Positions 1 through 9,100 are shown, counted from the stretch's first letter. The stretch is 64,000 nt of DNA from Ornithinibacillus contaminans (GCF_001038425.2 NZ_LDPV02000049.1:1-64000); one strand, 5' to 3'. Made by a program: numbers and translations. Notes: generated by a model from the sequence alone, not told the origin.

Positions 1-230
1 CCCGCAGTGAGGGTGCTACTTGAATAACCTTCTTCGTTCCCTTGCGCTGAGGAAGCATACTCCGAAGCGATACTAGCAGACACAGGCGCACTGCTTTTCA
101 GCGCGAGGAGGCTCAGCAGCCCCGCGGCAAGGTAGACACTGCGAGGTAGTTTCGAGCAGATGTCACCCCTGTGCTGGAAGTGAAAGCGAAGTATATTCCC
201 GGAGCGGGTATCGTGCTCCAACGTTTCTAT
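1..230. repeat. G+C-rich intergenic repeat-like segment
   Basis: This stretch has no credible reading frame and is clearly richer in G+C than the surrounding genes. It contains short words such as GCGAGGAGGCTCAGCAG and GGAGCGGGTATCG. Segments of this style are, from memory, frequent between genes in halotolerant Bacillaceae, but I cannot run a genome search. The word GCGAGGAG recurs at the far end of the window near 63879, next to a broken tRNA. It lies downstream of the dioxygenase gene. The left edge may be cut by the window, and any function is unknown. Confidence 0.35.
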
Positions 231-249
231 TTTATCTAACCATTAACAC

Positions 250-1227
250 TTATGTCCCAGTCCCGGTTGTAAGTGGTGTTAATTTTGATTCAATCTCTGC
301 TCGTTGGTTTTCCAAAAATGGAGGAAGCGCAAGTGTTTCCCCGAGATGATTGATAGTTTCATCAGTAGCAAATCCAGGTCCATCTGTGGATAGTTCAAAC
401 AGGATTCCATTTGGCTCGCGGAAATATAAAGCTTTAAAATAATAGCGGTCAACGACACCGGAGTTCGGTATTCGTGCATCCACTAAACGCTCCTGCCACA
501 TCGCAAGTTCCTCATCATTCTCTACACGGAAGGCAACATGGTGAACACTACCTCTTCCAGGTCTTTCTTTTGGAAGGTCACTTCTTACTTCCAAATGTAC
601 TTCTGCGCCAGTTCCTCCCTCACCTGTAGCAAAGACAAGGATATCTTCCTGCCCGTCAATCGGAGAAGGATACTTGTCGGTTTGTTGGAAGGATAAAATC
701 TCGGTTAACACGTTAATCGTTGGCTTGGGGTCTGGAACGGTAAGTGTAACGGGACCAAGGCCGACAATTCCATGCTCAACAGATGCCTGGCTATGCTTCC
801 AGGGATTCCCGCCTGAAACCCCTTGATTAGTTTCATCAGAAATTAGAACAAGACGTTGATCTTCATGATCACGGAAATGGATTACCTTTCGCTCGCCCTG
901 AGTGGTTATACCATCATAATCTACTTTATAGTCATTAAAACGATTTTCCCAATACAGAAGTGCGTCATCATTAGGAACACGTAAGGCTGTCCTAGAAATA
1001 CTATGATTTCCTTGGTGTGTCCTACCAGCATTGGAAATCTCAAAGAATGTTAGATCTGTTCCAGGACTGCCGGCTTCATCCGCATAAAACAAATGATACA
1101 TGGCTGGGTTATCTTGATTAACTGATTTTTTAACTAATCGCATTCCGAGTATGGTTGTGTAAAATTGATGATTTTTTTCTGCGTTTGCAGTAATAGCAGA
1201 GACGTGATGAATACCTTTTAAGTACAT
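250..1227 (-). CDS. VOC-family ring-cleaving dioxygenase (MhqA/MhqO type)
   Basis: This 325-residue protein has two vicinal-oxygen-chelate domains, roughly residues 1-130 and 150-285. Candidate metal ligands are the histidine of GIHHVSAIT near the N-terminus, the histidine of VHHVAFR near residue 225, and the glutamate of GILFELSTDGPGF near 275. The family comprises the B. subtilis MhqA, MhqE and MhqO putative extradiol dioxygenases, cytosolic enzymes that help remove catechols and quinones. The ATG start has an AAGGAGG site 7-13 bases upstream. A perfect palindrome resembling the MhqR operator lies just upstream, which supports regulation by quinone-type electrophile stress. The true substrate is not shown by the sequence. 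Confidence 0.88.
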   Translation of the reverse strand: MYLKGIHHVSAITANAEKNHQFYTTILGMRLVKKSVNQDNPAMYHLFYADEAGSPGTDLTFFEISNAGRTHQGNHSISRTALRVPNDDALLYWENRFNDYKVDYDGITTQGERKVIHFRDHEDQRLVLISDETNQGVSGGNPWKHSQASVEHGIVGLGPVTLTVPDPKPTINVLTEILSFQQTDKYPSPIDGQEDILVFATGEGGTGAEVHLEVRSDLPKERPGRGSVHHVAFRVENDEELAMWQERLVDARIPNSGVVDRYYFKALYFREPNGILFELSTDGPGFATDETINHLGETLALPPFLENQRAEIESKLTPLTTGTGT

Positions 1228-1249
1228 AAAGAGGCCTCCTTGTCATTTG

Positions 1250-1263
1250 TCTCGAATTCGAGA
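1250..1263 (-). promoter_or_regulatory. MhqR-type operator palindrome
   Basis: TCTCGAATTCGAGA is a perfect 14-bp inverted repeat about 25 bp upstream of the dioxygenase start, followed by ATAAATA. It matches the core of the published B. subtilis MhqR operator (tATCTcgaAtTCgAGATa). MhqR is a MarR-type repressor that responds to methylhydroquinone and catechol. No mhqR gene is in the window, so the regulator would act from elsewhere. Confidence 0.65.
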
Positions 1264-1307
1264 TAAATACATTGTATCCAATCTGATTAATTTTGTCTAG
1301 GCTATGG

Positions 1308-1877
1308 TTATTCCGGAGTTTCAGCTTTTGGGCGGAATCCGCGTTGGAGCTGTTTGATGGATAATCCAAAGGTCATTTGTAAATGGGGGTAATCCTTAAA
1401 GCTGTCCCAATCACCACCCCATTCGAAACCAAGCTCCTTGGCAATTGCTACCACCTCGTCCCAATCTGGGAGATGATTACCGTTTCCATCGTAATGAATA
1501 TCCCAAGTAAGATTGCCATCTGCATCCTCTATCGCGAAATCAATTGCAAGTCCGTAATTATGATAGGACTCTCCGCCTCTAGCGTAGGTGACAATATCCC
1601 CGGCAGTTGTCCTACCTTGATCATATAGCTTGTTCTGTCGCTCGAAGGAACGAATCGTCTCCGTTATGATGATGGCGATATTTTCCTCCTTTGCTCGTTC
1701 CACTAGCTCGGATCGCTTTTGTTCAACTACTGGATGTAACACATTTGGGACAGGTGCATCATCCCCATAATAATCATAGCGATGGTACCCGAAGTAAACG
1801 TAGATTAATAAAATGAGTAAGAGCAGCAAGCAACTAATGATAATTGTTGGAATGATGGGTTGTCCACGTCTTTTCAT
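1308..1877 (-). CDS. cwlK: M15-family cell-wall peptidase, CwlK-like
   Basis: This 189-residue protein has a basic start, one membrane segment at about residues 8-30, and an external M15 peptidase domain. The zinc and catalytic signature SYHNYGLAIDF carries H106 and D113, and a second conserved block is WGGDW followed by DYPHLQM. This pattern fits L-alanyl-D-glutamate endopeptidases such as B. subtilis CwlK and phage lysins of the Ply500 type, which cut the stem peptide of peptidoglycan. VanY-like D,D-carboxypeptidase activity cannot be excluded. It probably acts at the outer face of the membrane. It is a single gene read opposite to the downstream plsY cluster. Confidence 0.8.
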   Translation of the reverse strand: MKRRGQPIIPTIIISCLLLLLILLIYVYFGYHRYDYYGDDAPVPNVLHPVVEQKRSELVERAKEENIAIIITETIRSFERQNKLYDQGRTTAGDIVTYARGGESYHNYGLAIDFAIEDADGNLTWDIHYDGNGNHLPDWDEVVAIAKELGFEWGGDWDSFKDYPHLQMTFGLSIKQLQRGFRPKAETPE

Positions 1878-1986
1878 GGTCGTTTCAATCTCCTTACCTA
1901 GAAGCTTAGGTTAAAAATAATGTATGCATACCCCGTTGATTATATTAGAATGAATGAGATAAGTGTATTTTGTTGGGGGGAAGTAC

Positions 1987-2604
1987 ATGTATAGTGTAAT
2001 TAGCTTGTTTATTGGCTATTTGATAGGGTGTATACATGGTTCTCAGTTAATAGGAAATTATAAAAAGATTGATATAAAAAATACAGGCGTGAAAAATGCT
2101 GGCGCTTCCAATACTACCATTCTATTAGGCTGGAAATATGGAATTATTGTTGCCATCATTGATATATTTAAAGGGACATTTGCTGTTCTACTTGTTCAAT
2201 ATATTGTTGGTCTCGCTGACATTGCACGTGAAGATCAAATTATATTCGCTTATCTTACCGGTTTAGCTGTGATTCTCGGACATGATTATCCCGTAACGAT
2301 GAAGTTTGGCGGTGGAAAAGGGACGGCATCACTAATTGGGATTGTATTGGCAATCGATTGGAAGCTGGCGCTAATTAGTATTTTGATGTTAATTGTTTTT
2401 ACCTTGCTAACCGATTATCTCGTCATAGGTGTATTAGCAATGTATCTCGCTGTCTTCCTATTAACCTTTTATTTATTTGGGCTAGTGCCAAGCCTGATTG
2501 TTTTGATTTTATTTATGTTGAGTATAATGAAACATATGGAAAATTATAAACGTATTATAAAAAAGGAAGAACGAAAATTATCAAGCATGTTCCAAAAGAA
2601 CTAA
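1987..2604 (+). CDS. plsY: Glycerol-3-phosphate acyltransferase PlsY family
   Basis: This integral membrane protein of 205 residues has several hydrophobic segments. The two PlsY loop motifs are visible: GVKNAGASNT, corresponding to the family's GxGNxGATN, and GHDYPVTMKFGGGKGTA, corresponding to GHxFPxxxxFxGGKG. PlsY transfers the acyl group from acyl-phosphate to glycerol 3-phosphate, the first step of phospholipid synthesis. An upstream GTG at 1963 is in frame, but the GGGGGGAAG ribosome site sits just before the ATG at 1987, so I start there. The sequence diverges somewhat from housekeeping PlsY, so it could be a second paralogue. It is followed within 25 bp by a DUF456 gene and a GNAT gene, probably one transcript. 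Confidence 0.82.
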   Translation: MYSVISLFIGYLIGCIHGSQLIGNYKKIDIKNTGVKNAGASNTTILLGWKYGIIVAIIDIFKGTFAVLLVQYIVGLADIAREDQIIFAYLTGLAVILGHDYPVTMKFGGGKGTASLIGIVLAIDWKLALISILMLIVFTLLTDYLVIGVLAMYLAVFLLTFYLFGLVPSLIVLILFMLSIMKHMENYKRIIKKEERKLSSMFQKN

Positions 2605-2625
2605 ATTACTGGTGTGGAGGTTTCT

Positions 2626-3111
2626 ATGGTTGATGTTATTATTTGGGTGTTAATTATAGCATTATTTATTTTGAGTTTCGTCGGTGTGATCTATCCGATT
2701 ATTCCATCGGTTCTCTTATTATGGATTGGCTTTTTACTATATCAGTTTGGCATTAATGGTGATGAGTTAGGCTTTGTTTTCTGGTCGATTATGATTGTTT
2801 TCACCGTTATCTTGTTTGTCGCTGATATTGTCGCTAATAGTTATTTTGTCAAAAAGTTTGGTGGAAGCAAATGGGGAGAGCGTGTTGCGGCACTTGCCGT
2901 CATCGTTGGATCATTCATCGTTCCGCCGTTCGGTATTATCATTGTACCATTTGTCGCTGTTCTCGTGATGGAAATGTTACAAAGGCGAACAATTCAAGAA
3001 GCGTTTAAGGCAGCTGTTGGTTCATTGCTAGGCTTTTTAAGCGGAACCTTCGCCAAGGTTTTTGTGCAAATTATTATGATAATCCTATTTATTATAAATG
3101 TAATCTTTTGA
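2626..3111 (+). CDS. DUF456 membrane protein
   Basis: This 161-residue protein is almost entirely hydrophobic, with about five or six membrane segments and a conserved central stretch around KKFGGSKWGERVAAL. The glycine/proline-rich pattern GVIYPIIPSVLLLW matches the DUF456 family (B. subtilis YqgC-like). Function is unknown. The start chosen is the ATG with GGAGG five bases upstream; an in-frame GTG at 2614 overlaps that ribosome site. It lies between plsY and a GNAT gene with tiny gaps, so cotranscription is likely. Confidence 0.75.
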   Translation: MVDVIIWVLIIALFILSFVGVIYPIIPSVLLLWIGFLLYQFGINGDELGFVFWSIMIVFTVILFVADIVANSYFVKKFGGSKWGERVAALAVIVGSFIVPPFGIIIVPFVAVLVMEMLQRRTIQEAFKAAVGSLLGFLSGTFAKVFVQIIMIILFIINVIF

Positions 3112-3126
3112 TGGGGGAGAAGGTTG

Positions 3127-3669
3127 ATGACAACATTTAAAGTAGCTAAGCTTGATGACTTTACCGTAAGAGTAGCTAATGAACGAGATGTAGAGCCGAT
3201 TACGAACATGTTGAAGGCAGCTGCAAGGTCATTACATGAAAAAGAAATTAAACAATGGGGATACTTACTGCAGGGTGGTGAGGATGAGGAAATTAAGGCG
3301 GACATTTCAGCTGGCAAAACATATATTGTGGAAACAGGTAGTGGGGAACCAGTGGCATCTTTTAACTTCACCAATGTACAGAACGAGTGGGATATTGATA
3401 TGTGGGGGAAGCGTCAGGAGAATGCCTTTTACATCCACCGGTTCGTTGTAAACCTTACACATCAGCATCGCCAATTAGGCGGACGATTGCTGCAGTGGAT
3501 TGATGAGAACCATACGATTCAAGACGGATATATTCGCCTAGACTGTGTTGCGAACAATCCGGTACTAAACGCTTTTTATCAAAAAGCGGGATTTCAGTTT
3601 GCCGGGTATGTAGGTGATGGTGACGATAGATTTTCGCTCTATGAAAAAGTGATTAAGGTAACTGCTTGA
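3127..3669 (+). CDS. GNAT-family N-acetyltransferase
   Basis: This 180-residue protein has the GNAT fold, with beta strands ending in FYIHRFVVN, an acetyl-CoA loop region LGGRLLQWIDE, and the C-terminal block RLDCVANNPVLNAFYQKAGF that is typical of ribosomal-protein or small-molecule acetyltransferases. The acceptor is unknown. A GGGGGAG site precedes ATG 3127; a TTG directly before it is an alternative. The stop codon lies inside the -35 box of the following proS promoter, so the two transcription units abut. Confidence 0.75.
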   Translation: MTTFKVAKLDDFTVRVANERDVEPITNMLKAAARSLHEKEIKQWGYLLQGGEDEEIKADISAGKTYIVETGSGEPVASFNFTNVQNEWDIDMWGKRQENAFYIHRFVVNLTHQHRQLGGRLLQWIDENHTIQDGYIRLDCVANNPVLNAFYQKAGFQFAGYVGDGDDRFSLYEKVIKVTA

Positions 3670-3694
3670 CTTTCGGTATAGAGGACGATATATT
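3666..3694 (+). promoter_or_regulatory. Sigma-A promoter of the proS T-box unit
   Basis: TTGACT, 17 bases, TATATT is a near-consensus vegetative promoter. It overlaps the last codons of the GNAT gene and would start RNA near 3701, at the 5' end of the T-box leader. Confidence 0.75.
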
Positions 3695-3699
3695 TAACT

Positions 3700-3957
3700 T
3701 TACATATGGAAACGTTGAGAAGGATTAGTACAATGTAGTTGGTCTATTGCAGAGAGGAAATGGTTGGTGAGAATTTCCATAGACATTCATTGGAACCTGC
3801 CTTTGAGTTCGCCTTCAGATGGGTTAAAGCCTTGAAGAAGCGCGCGGTCCCTGACCGTTATCAAGTTGAGTGTGCTACTTACTTAGGCAAGATGTAAGCA
3901 GTGAACAAGGGTGGTACCACCAATCCTCGGTCCCTTTTACGGATTTGGGGTTTTTTT
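3700..3957 (+). promoter_or_regulatory. T-box riboswitch, proline-specific
   Basis: The leader carries the hallmark T-box sequence AACAAGGGTGGTACCAC (3904-3920), whose TGG at 3912-3914 is complementary to the tRNA acceptor end. A stem I region lies upstream, with the likely specifier codon CCT (Pro) at 3796-3798 within GGAACCTGCC. A hairpin at about 3919-3950 (CCAATCC with GGATTTGG) followed by a T run at 3951-3957 is the terminator. Uncharged proline tRNA would stabilise the antiterminator and let proS be transcribed. Confidence 0.9.
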
Positions 3958-3999
3958 GTGTTCTTAAAAATTTTGTAACTATAGAAAGAGGTGCTGGTA

Positions 4000-5439
4000 A
4001 TGGGCAAGAAGAATAAGCAGTTTGTAGAAAAAATTACAGCAATGGAAGACGACTTTGCGCAATGGTATACCGATGTTGTGAAGCAAGCAGAGCTAGTGGA
4101 TTATGGGCAAGTAAGAGGAACAATGATTATTAAACCTTATGGTTATGCGATTTGGGAGAACATCAGGGATGAGCTAGATCGAATGATTAAGGAAACTGGT
4201 CACTCCAATGTTGCCTTCCCATTATTTATTCCAGAAAGTCTCTTGCAAAAAGAGAAGGATCATGTAGAGGGATTCGCACCAGAAGTAGCTTGGGTTACCC
4301 ATGGTGGAGAAGAGGAGTTAGTGGAGCGTATTGCTGTTCGACCAACCTCTGAGGTGCTTTTCTGTGATTATTATTCCAAGAATATTCATTCCTACCGTGA
4401 TCTTCCGAAGCTTTATAATCAATGGGCGAATGTTGTTCGTTGGGAAAAGACAACACGTCCTTTCTTGCGTTCATCAGAATTCCATTGGCAGGAAGGTCAT
4501 ACCGCACATGCGACTGATGAGGATGCATCGAACGAAACGGATCGTATGTTAGAAGTCTATGCAGATTTGGCTGAAAACTATTTAGCTGTTCCAGTATTAC
4601 GTGGTCGTAAAACTGATAAAGAGAAATTTGCCGGTGCTAAATATACATTGACCATTGAAGCATTAATGCATGACGGGAAAGCATTACAATCTGGTACATC
4701 CCATCACTTTGGCTCTGGATTTGCTGAAGCATTCAATATTACGTATCTCGACGAAAATGGTAAGAGTCAATTTGTCCATCAAACATCATGGGGATTATCG
4801 ACTCGTATCATGGGTGCATTAATCATGGTTCACGGAGATAATCGTGGTCTAGTAGTACCACCAAGAATTGCTCCAACACAAGCGATGATTGTGCCAATTG
4901 CACAGCATAAAGAAGGCGTATTGGATAAAGCATATGAGCTTCGCGATCAGTTAAAAGAGCTAGTGCGTGTTGATATCGATGCTAGCGATAAAATGCCTGG
5001 CTGGAAGTTCAATGAATATGAAATGAAGGGTATTCCAGTTCGTATCGAAATGGGACCTAAAGATATCGAGAACGAGCAAGTGGTATTAGTTCGTCGTGAT
5101 ACAGGTGAGAAGGAATTTGTTGCGTTAGCAGACTTAACGGATCGCTTGCCTGCACTACTAGACGAAATTCAGCAAAACCTTTATGATAAAGCATTAGCAC
5201 ATCGCAATGACATGACGACTGTCGCAACAACAATGGATGAATTCAAACAAACACTTGATGAAAAAGGTGGATTTATTAAAGCCATGTGGTGTGGCGATGT
5301 AGCTTGTGAAGAGAAAATTAAAGAAGTAACAACTGCTACATCACGTTGTATTCCTTTTGAAGCGGAAAAAGTTTCGGATTCGTGCGTGTGCTGTGGAAAA
5401 GAAGCGAAAGAAATGGTTTATTGGGCAAAAGCCTACTAA
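4000..5439 (+). CDS. proS: Prolyl-tRNA synthetase, archaeal/eukaryotic (ProS3) type
   Basis: This 479-residue class II synthetase charges tRNA-Pro with proline in the cytoplasm. Class II motifs are visible: RPTSE at 114-118, [14 protein letters not shown] at 155-168 (motif 2), and [16 protein letters not shown] (motif 3). The C-terminal extension has clustered cysteines (CGDVACEE and CVCCGKEA) and ends in YWAKAY. This is the ProS3 class, unlike the longer bacterial ProS1 with an editing insertion. ATG 4000 follows an AAAGAGGTG site; an in-frame GTG at 3991 is part of that site. It is controlled by the T-box upstream. Whether a ProS1 gene exists elsewhere in the genome cannot be seen here. Confidence 0.93.
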   Translation: MGKKNKQFVEKITAMEDDFAQWYTDVVKQAELVDYGQVRGTMIIKPYGYAIWENIRDELDRMIKETGHSNVAFPLFIPESLLQKEKDHVEGFAPEVAWVTHGGEEELVERIAVRPTSEVLFCDYYSKNIHSYRDLPKLYNQWANVVRWEKTTRPFLRSSEFHWQEGHTAHATDEDASNETDRMLEVYADLAENYLAVPVLRGRKTDKEKFAGAKYTLTIEALMHDGKALQSGTSHHFGSGFAEAFNITYLDENGKSQFVHQTSWGLSTRIMGALIMVHGDNRGLVVPPRIAPTQAMIVPIAQHKEGVLDKAYELRDQLKELVRVDIDASDKMPGWKFNEYEMKGIPVRIEMGPKDIENEQVVLVRRDTGEKEFVALADLTDRLPALLDEIQQNLYDKALAHRNDMTTVATTMDEFKQTLDEKGGFIKAMWCGDVACEEKIKEVTTATSRCIPFEAEKVSDSCVCCGKEAKEMVYWAKAY

Positions 5440-5448
5440 TAAAAAAGC

Positions 5449-5489
5449 AAAACTCTTGGTTACGATTTTTCGTAATCAGGAGTTTTTTT
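5449..5489 (+). terminator. Rho-independent terminator of proS
   Basis: A hairpin of AAAACTC..GGTTACG with CGTAATC..GAGTTTT around a TTTTT loop is followed by a run of seven T residues, ten bases after the proS stop. Confidence 0.85.
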
Positions 5490-5579
5490 ATGTATAGATA
5501 ATGGCTAAGCCCTGCCCTGTCTAATAACTTTTCCGATCGTAATAGAGGGATCGGTGAACAAAATAATAGGAAAAAAGTA

Positions 5580-5608
5580 TTGTCAGTTCTAAAAAATGGT
5601 GGTATAAA
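5580..5608 (+). promoter_or_regulatory. Sigma-A-type promoter of the M20/ABC cluster
   Basis: TTGTCA, 17 bases, TATAAA lies about 45 bp upstream of the M20 peptidase start. A six-base hairpin (CCGATC/GATCGG, 5533-5554) sits further upstream. Confidence 0.6.
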
Positions 5609-5651
5609 TATACATATGATTAAATAAATATACAAAAAGGTGAATGCAGAA

Positions 5652-6833
5652 ATGAAAAATGACTTGAAAGAGCATTTGAATGAAGTAAACCAAGATTTAT
5701 GGGGAATTTGTAATACGCTATATCAAAATCCGGAGCTGGGTGACCAAGAGTTTGAATCTATGAAACTACTTGTGACACTACTTCAAAACCATGGATTTGA
5801 AGTGGAGACAGGACTTGTCGATCGTCCTACCGCTTTTAAAGCGGTGTTTCCTAGTGGAAAACCCGGTCCAACTATTGCTTATCTGGCAGAGTATGATGCA
5901 TTACCTGGTGTTGGTCATGGCTGTGGTCATAATTTAATCGGCACAATGAGCGTTGGGGCGGGGATTGTTTTAAGTAAGCTTGCCCATGAAACTGGTGGCA
6001 GTGTCGTTGTATTAGGTACTCCAGCAGAAGAAACAAATGGTGCTAAGGTTCCGATGAGTGAGCAAGGAATCTTTGATGATATTGATGTCGCAATGATCCT
6101 TCATCCGAGTGACCAATCCTATGTAAGTGGCGATTCACTTGCGATGGATGCGATCCAATTTGCTTATACTGGAAAAGCTTCACATGCTGCAGCCTCACCG
6201 GAACAGGGAATAAATGCATTGGACAGTGTTATCCAATTATTTAATGGCATCAATGCACTAAGAGAACATTTACCAACGGATGTGCGTATTCACGGCATTA
6301 TCTCGGAGGGAGGGAAGGCTGCAAACGTAGTACCAGATTATGCAGTTGGCCAATTTTACATCCGAGCCAAGGAACGATTCTATTTAAATGAAGTCGTTAC
6401 AAAGGTCATCAATATAGCACAAGGTGCAGCACTCATGACTGGTTCATCACTTGAAATTTCCAATTATGAGTTAAGCTATGATGACATGATTACGAATCAA
6501 GCCTTGTCTGAAGCCTTTTCTAGTAATTTAAAACAAACGAGTGATTTGCCAATCTTACCTGCGAAGCAATCTTACGGATCGATTGACATGGGTAATGTGA
6601 GTCAAGTAGTTCCAGCCATTCACCCATACATTGGGTTAAATAAGCCAGGATTAGTTGCCCATACGAAAGAATTCGCCGATCAAACGATTACGAATGATGG
6701 ATACGGGACACTTACTTCCGGCGCATTAGCCTTAGCGTATACAGGCTATGATATTTTAACAAATGACAAGCTCTATCAAGAAATTAAAACAGAATTCCAA
6801 AACAAAACGAATGGCATACCAAAAAATGTATAA
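5652..6833 (+). CDS. M20-family amidohydrolase/peptidase
   Basis: This 393-residue cytosolic metallohydrolase belongs to the M20D/AbgB-like group. Zinc-site residues are D82 in YDALPG, the HGCGHN block at 89-94, the catalytic glutamate pair in TPAEETNGAK (126-127), and a histidine in MILHPSD. A central dimerisation domain is included (SHAAASPEQGINALD). Such enzymes hydrolyse N-acyl or aminobenzoyl-glutamate amide bonds or dipeptides. The amino acid ABC transporter genes follow at once, so a role in using an imported amino acid conjugate or peptide is a reasonable inference. I start at ATG 5652 because AAAAGGTGA precedes it; the in-frame GTG 5640 overlaps that site. Confidence 0.82.
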   Translation: MKNDLKEHLNEVNQDLWGICNTLYQNPELGDQEFESMKLLVTLLQNHGFEVETGLVDRPTAFKAVFPSGKPGPTIAYLAEYDALPGVGHGCGHNLIGTMSVGAGIVLSKLAHETGGSVVVLGTPAEETNGAKVPMSEQGIFDDIDVAMILHPSDQSYVSGDSLAMDAIQFAYTGKASHAAASPEQGINALDSVIQLFNGINALREHLPTDVRIHGIISEGGKAANVVPDYAVGQFYIRAKERFYLNEVVTKVINIAQGAALMTGSSLEISNYELSYDDMITNQALSEAFSSNLKQTSDLPILPAKQSYGSIDMGNVSQVVPAIHPYIGLNKPGLVAHTKEFADQTITNDGYGTLTSGALALAYTGYDILTNDKLYQEIKTEFQNKTNGIPKNV

Positions 6834-6872
6834 ACATTAATTTGAATTTATAATCATGAGGGAGAGATACCA

Positions 6873-7655
6873 ATGAAAAATGCAATTATAAAAGGTTTTA
6901 TGTTTATTTTATTCGTTAGTTTGTTAGCGGCGTGTGGGTCTGGAGATGCAAATTCATCTGCAGAAGGAAATAATGATTCTGGGGAGAAAAAGGTATTGAA
7001 AATGGCAACCTCTGCTGATTTCCCACCATTTGAATCATATGATACAGAAGGGAATTTCGTTGGTTTTGACATTGCTTTAGCCCAATCTATAGCCGACGAG
7101 TTAGGGTATGAACTAGAAATTGAGGATATGGACTTTGATGGACTAATTGGTTCTCTTCAAGCAAAGCGTGTTGATTTAGTATTATCGGGTATGAGTGCAA
7201 CCGATGCGCGTAAAGAGAATGTAGATTTTTCAACAGAGTACCATCGCTCTGGTGAGATGTTTATCTCCAAAACAGATGCTGGTATTGAAGACTTAGAAAG
7301 CTTAGAAGGTAAGATTGTTGGCGTACAGCTGGGAACGATTCAAGAAGAGGGTGCAGACGAGCTTGCATCTGAATATGGTTTTGAAGTGAAGAAAACGGAC
7401 GATGTTAGTATTTTAATTCAGGAAATGAATTCGAATCGTATTGATGTAGCATATATGGATAAGACAGTCGCATTAGGATATATGGAATCTCAAGGCTTTG
7501 CGGGGTTTGATGATCCGACATCCAGCTCTCCGGGAATGGCGATTGCCTTTCCAAAAGGAAGTGCTATTGTGGAAGAGGTTAATGCGGTGTTAGCGAAGTT
7601 TGAAGAAGATGGAACGCTACAAAAATTAAAAGATGAATGGCTAGCAGAAGAATAA
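6873..7655 (+). CDS. Polar amino acid ABC transporter, substrate-binding lipoprotein
   Basis: This 260-residue protein has a signal peptide with lipobox LLAAC (lipidated C21), a low-complexity linker, and an SBP_bac_3 domain (SADFPPFESYDTEGNFVGFDIALAQ, DFDGLIGSLQ, DLVLSGMSAT). It resembles the arginine-type binding protein ArtP of Bacillus. It would capture an amino acid outside the membrane and deliver it to the permease encoded next. GGGAGAG precedes the ATG. The exact ligand cannot be read from sequence. Confidence 0.88.
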   Translation: MKNAIIKGFMFILFVSLLAACGSGDANSSAEGNNDSGEKKVLKMATSADFPPFESYDTEGNFVGFDIALAQSIADELGYELEIEDMDFDGLIGSLQAKRVDLVLSGMSATDARKENVDFSTEYHRSGEMFISKTDAGIEDLESLEGKIVGVQLGTIQEEGADELASEYGFEVKKTDDVSILIQEMNSNRIDVAYMDKTVALGYMESQGFAGFDDPTSSSPGMAIAFPKGSAIVEEVNAVLAKFEEDGTLQKLKDEWLAEE

Positions 7656-7686
7656 GTTGTACAACTAGAAAGCGAGGTGTGAAGGC

Positions 7687-8346
7687 GTGAATTTGGACTT
7701 TAGCCAAATCGTGCCTTCTATTCCTTTTATATTAGAAGGAATTGGGGCAACGTTAAAATTTGTAAGTGTAGCGATCATTCTTGGATTATTACTAGGAACG
7801 GTATTAGCTTTATTTAAGATAAGTAAACGTCGGTTTTTGAAATGGCCTGCAGATGCCTATACTTCTGTATTTCGTGGGACACCATTGATTTTGCAATTAA
7901 TGATTATTTATTTTGCGGTACCACAGTTGACAGGCTACGATATTGGGGTGTTTTTAAGTGCTGTGTTAGCATTTGGTCTGAATTCAGCAGCTTATGTATC
8001 GGAAATTATCCGGGCGGGTATCTTGGCGGTTGATAAAGGACAGTTTGAATCAGCAGAAGCTCTAGGGATACCCTATCGACCGATGATGGTGAATATCATA
8101 TTACCGCAAGCTTTAAAAAATATTCTACCAGCGTTAATGAATGAATTTGTGACATTGACGAAAGAATCTGCACTTGTTTCAACAATTGGGTATATGGATT
8201 TAATGCGCCGAGCGGAAATTGTTGGGGCGCAATTATACCGTAACTTCGAACCGTTATTATTTGCCGGAATTATTTATTGGGTGATGATATTTATTTTAAC
8301 CAATATTGGTAGCTTGGTTGAACGGAGGATGAGACAAAGTGATTAA
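7687..8346 (+). CDS. Polar amino acid ABC transporter, permease
   Basis: This 219-residue membrane protein is of the HisM/ArtQ type. It has about five membrane segments and the coupling EAA-like loop [28 protein letters not shown] that contacts the ATPase. It starts at GTG with GAGGTG about ten bases upstream. The last 8 bp overlap the ATPase start, indicating translational coupling. It forms the channel for the amino acid bound by the preceding lipoprotein. Confidence 0.88.
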   Translation: MNLDFSQIVPSIPFILEGIGATLKFVSVAIILGLLLGTVLALFKISKRRFLKWPADAYTSVFRGTPLILQLMIIYFAVPQLTGYDIGVFLSAVLAFGLNSAAYVSEIIRAGILAVDKGQFESAEALGIPYRPMMVNIILPQALKNILPALMNEFVTLTKESALVSTIGYMDLMRRAEIVGAQLYRNFEPLLFAGIIYWVMIFILTNIGSLVERRMRQSD

Positions 8347-9061
8347 AACGATTGATTTAACAAAGAGATTTGGTGACAATACGGTTTTAAAGCAAATTAC
8401 AACAACCATTAATCAAGGTGAAGTTGTTGCGGTAATTGGTCCTTCTGGTTCTGGAAAATCGACGTTTCTGCGCTGTCTAAATCTTTTAGAAGAACCATCT
8501 GAAGGGTATATTTGGATAAAGGATCAAGAAATTACGAATCCCAAGGTGAACAAGCTAGAAGTGCGTAAAAATATTGGGATGGTGTTTCAGCATTTTCATC
8601 TATTTCCACATATGACAGTTTTGGAAAATGTTATCTATGCACCAACTAAAGTGAAGAACATGAAAAAAGAACTAGCAGAAAAGATTGCGAAAGAACTACT
8701 GACAAAGGTTGGTTTAATGGACAAGATTGATGCGTATCCGAATCGACTATCAGGTGGACAAAAGCAGCGGGTTGCGATTGCGAGAGCATTAGCGATGGAT
8801 CCGGAAATTATGCTATTTGATGAGCCTACTTCGGCACTGGATCCAGAAATGGTTAAAGAAGTATTGGATGTTATGAAGGATCTTGTGGATACTGGAATGA
8901 CGATGGTCGTTGTTACTCATGAGATGAATTTTGCCAAAGAAGTGGCTGACCGCATCATTTTTATGGATGACGGGAAGCTGATGGAAGAAAGTGATCCACA
9001 AACCTTCTTCGCTAAACCAAAAACAAAACGTGCAGAGGATTTCTTAGCGAAGGTGTTGTAA
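8339..9061 (+). CDS. Polar amino acid ABC transporter, ATP-binding protein
   Basis: This 240-residue GlnQ/ArtM-type ATPase has Walker [10 protein letters not shown] (34-42), the signature LSGGQKQR, Walker B with DEPTSALDP, and the H-loop VVVTHEM. It energises the transporter from the cytoplasmic face. It begins at GTG inside the end of the permease gene and is the last gene of the cluster before a strong bidirectional terminator. Confidence 0.9.
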   Translation: MIKTIDLTKRFGDNTVLKQITTTINQGEVVAVIGPSGSGKSTFLRCLNLLEEPSEGYIWIKDQEITNPKVNKLEVRKNIGMVFQHFHLFPHMTVLENVIYAPTKVKNMKKELAEKIAKELLTKVGLMDKIDAYPNRLSGGQKQRVAIARALAMDPEIMLFDEPTSALDPEMVKEVLDVMKDLVDTGMTMVVVTHEMNFAKEVADRIIFMDDGKLMEESDPQTFFAKPKTKRAEDFLAKVL

Positions 9062-9065
9062 GAAA

Positions 9066-9100
9066 AAAACTCGATGAGTTCGTTCTCATCGAGTTTTTTT
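9066..9100. terminator. Shared bidirectional terminator
   Basis: CTCGATGAG (9070-9078) and CTCATCGAG (9085-9093) form a perfect nine-base stem flanked by A and T runs on both sides. It ends the ABC transporter unit on the + strand and the glutathione peroxidase gene on the - strand. The peroxidase stop codon lies within the hairpin. Confidence 0.9.

Noticed and set aside
1963-1986. GTG start for plsY at 1963
   Set aside because: It lies upstream of the clear GGGGGGAAG site that serves ATG 1987.
5533-5554. CCGATC/GATCGG hairpin upstream of the M20 gene as a terminator or riboswitch
   Set aside because: The stem is only six bases with no T run, and no riboswitch consensus is near.
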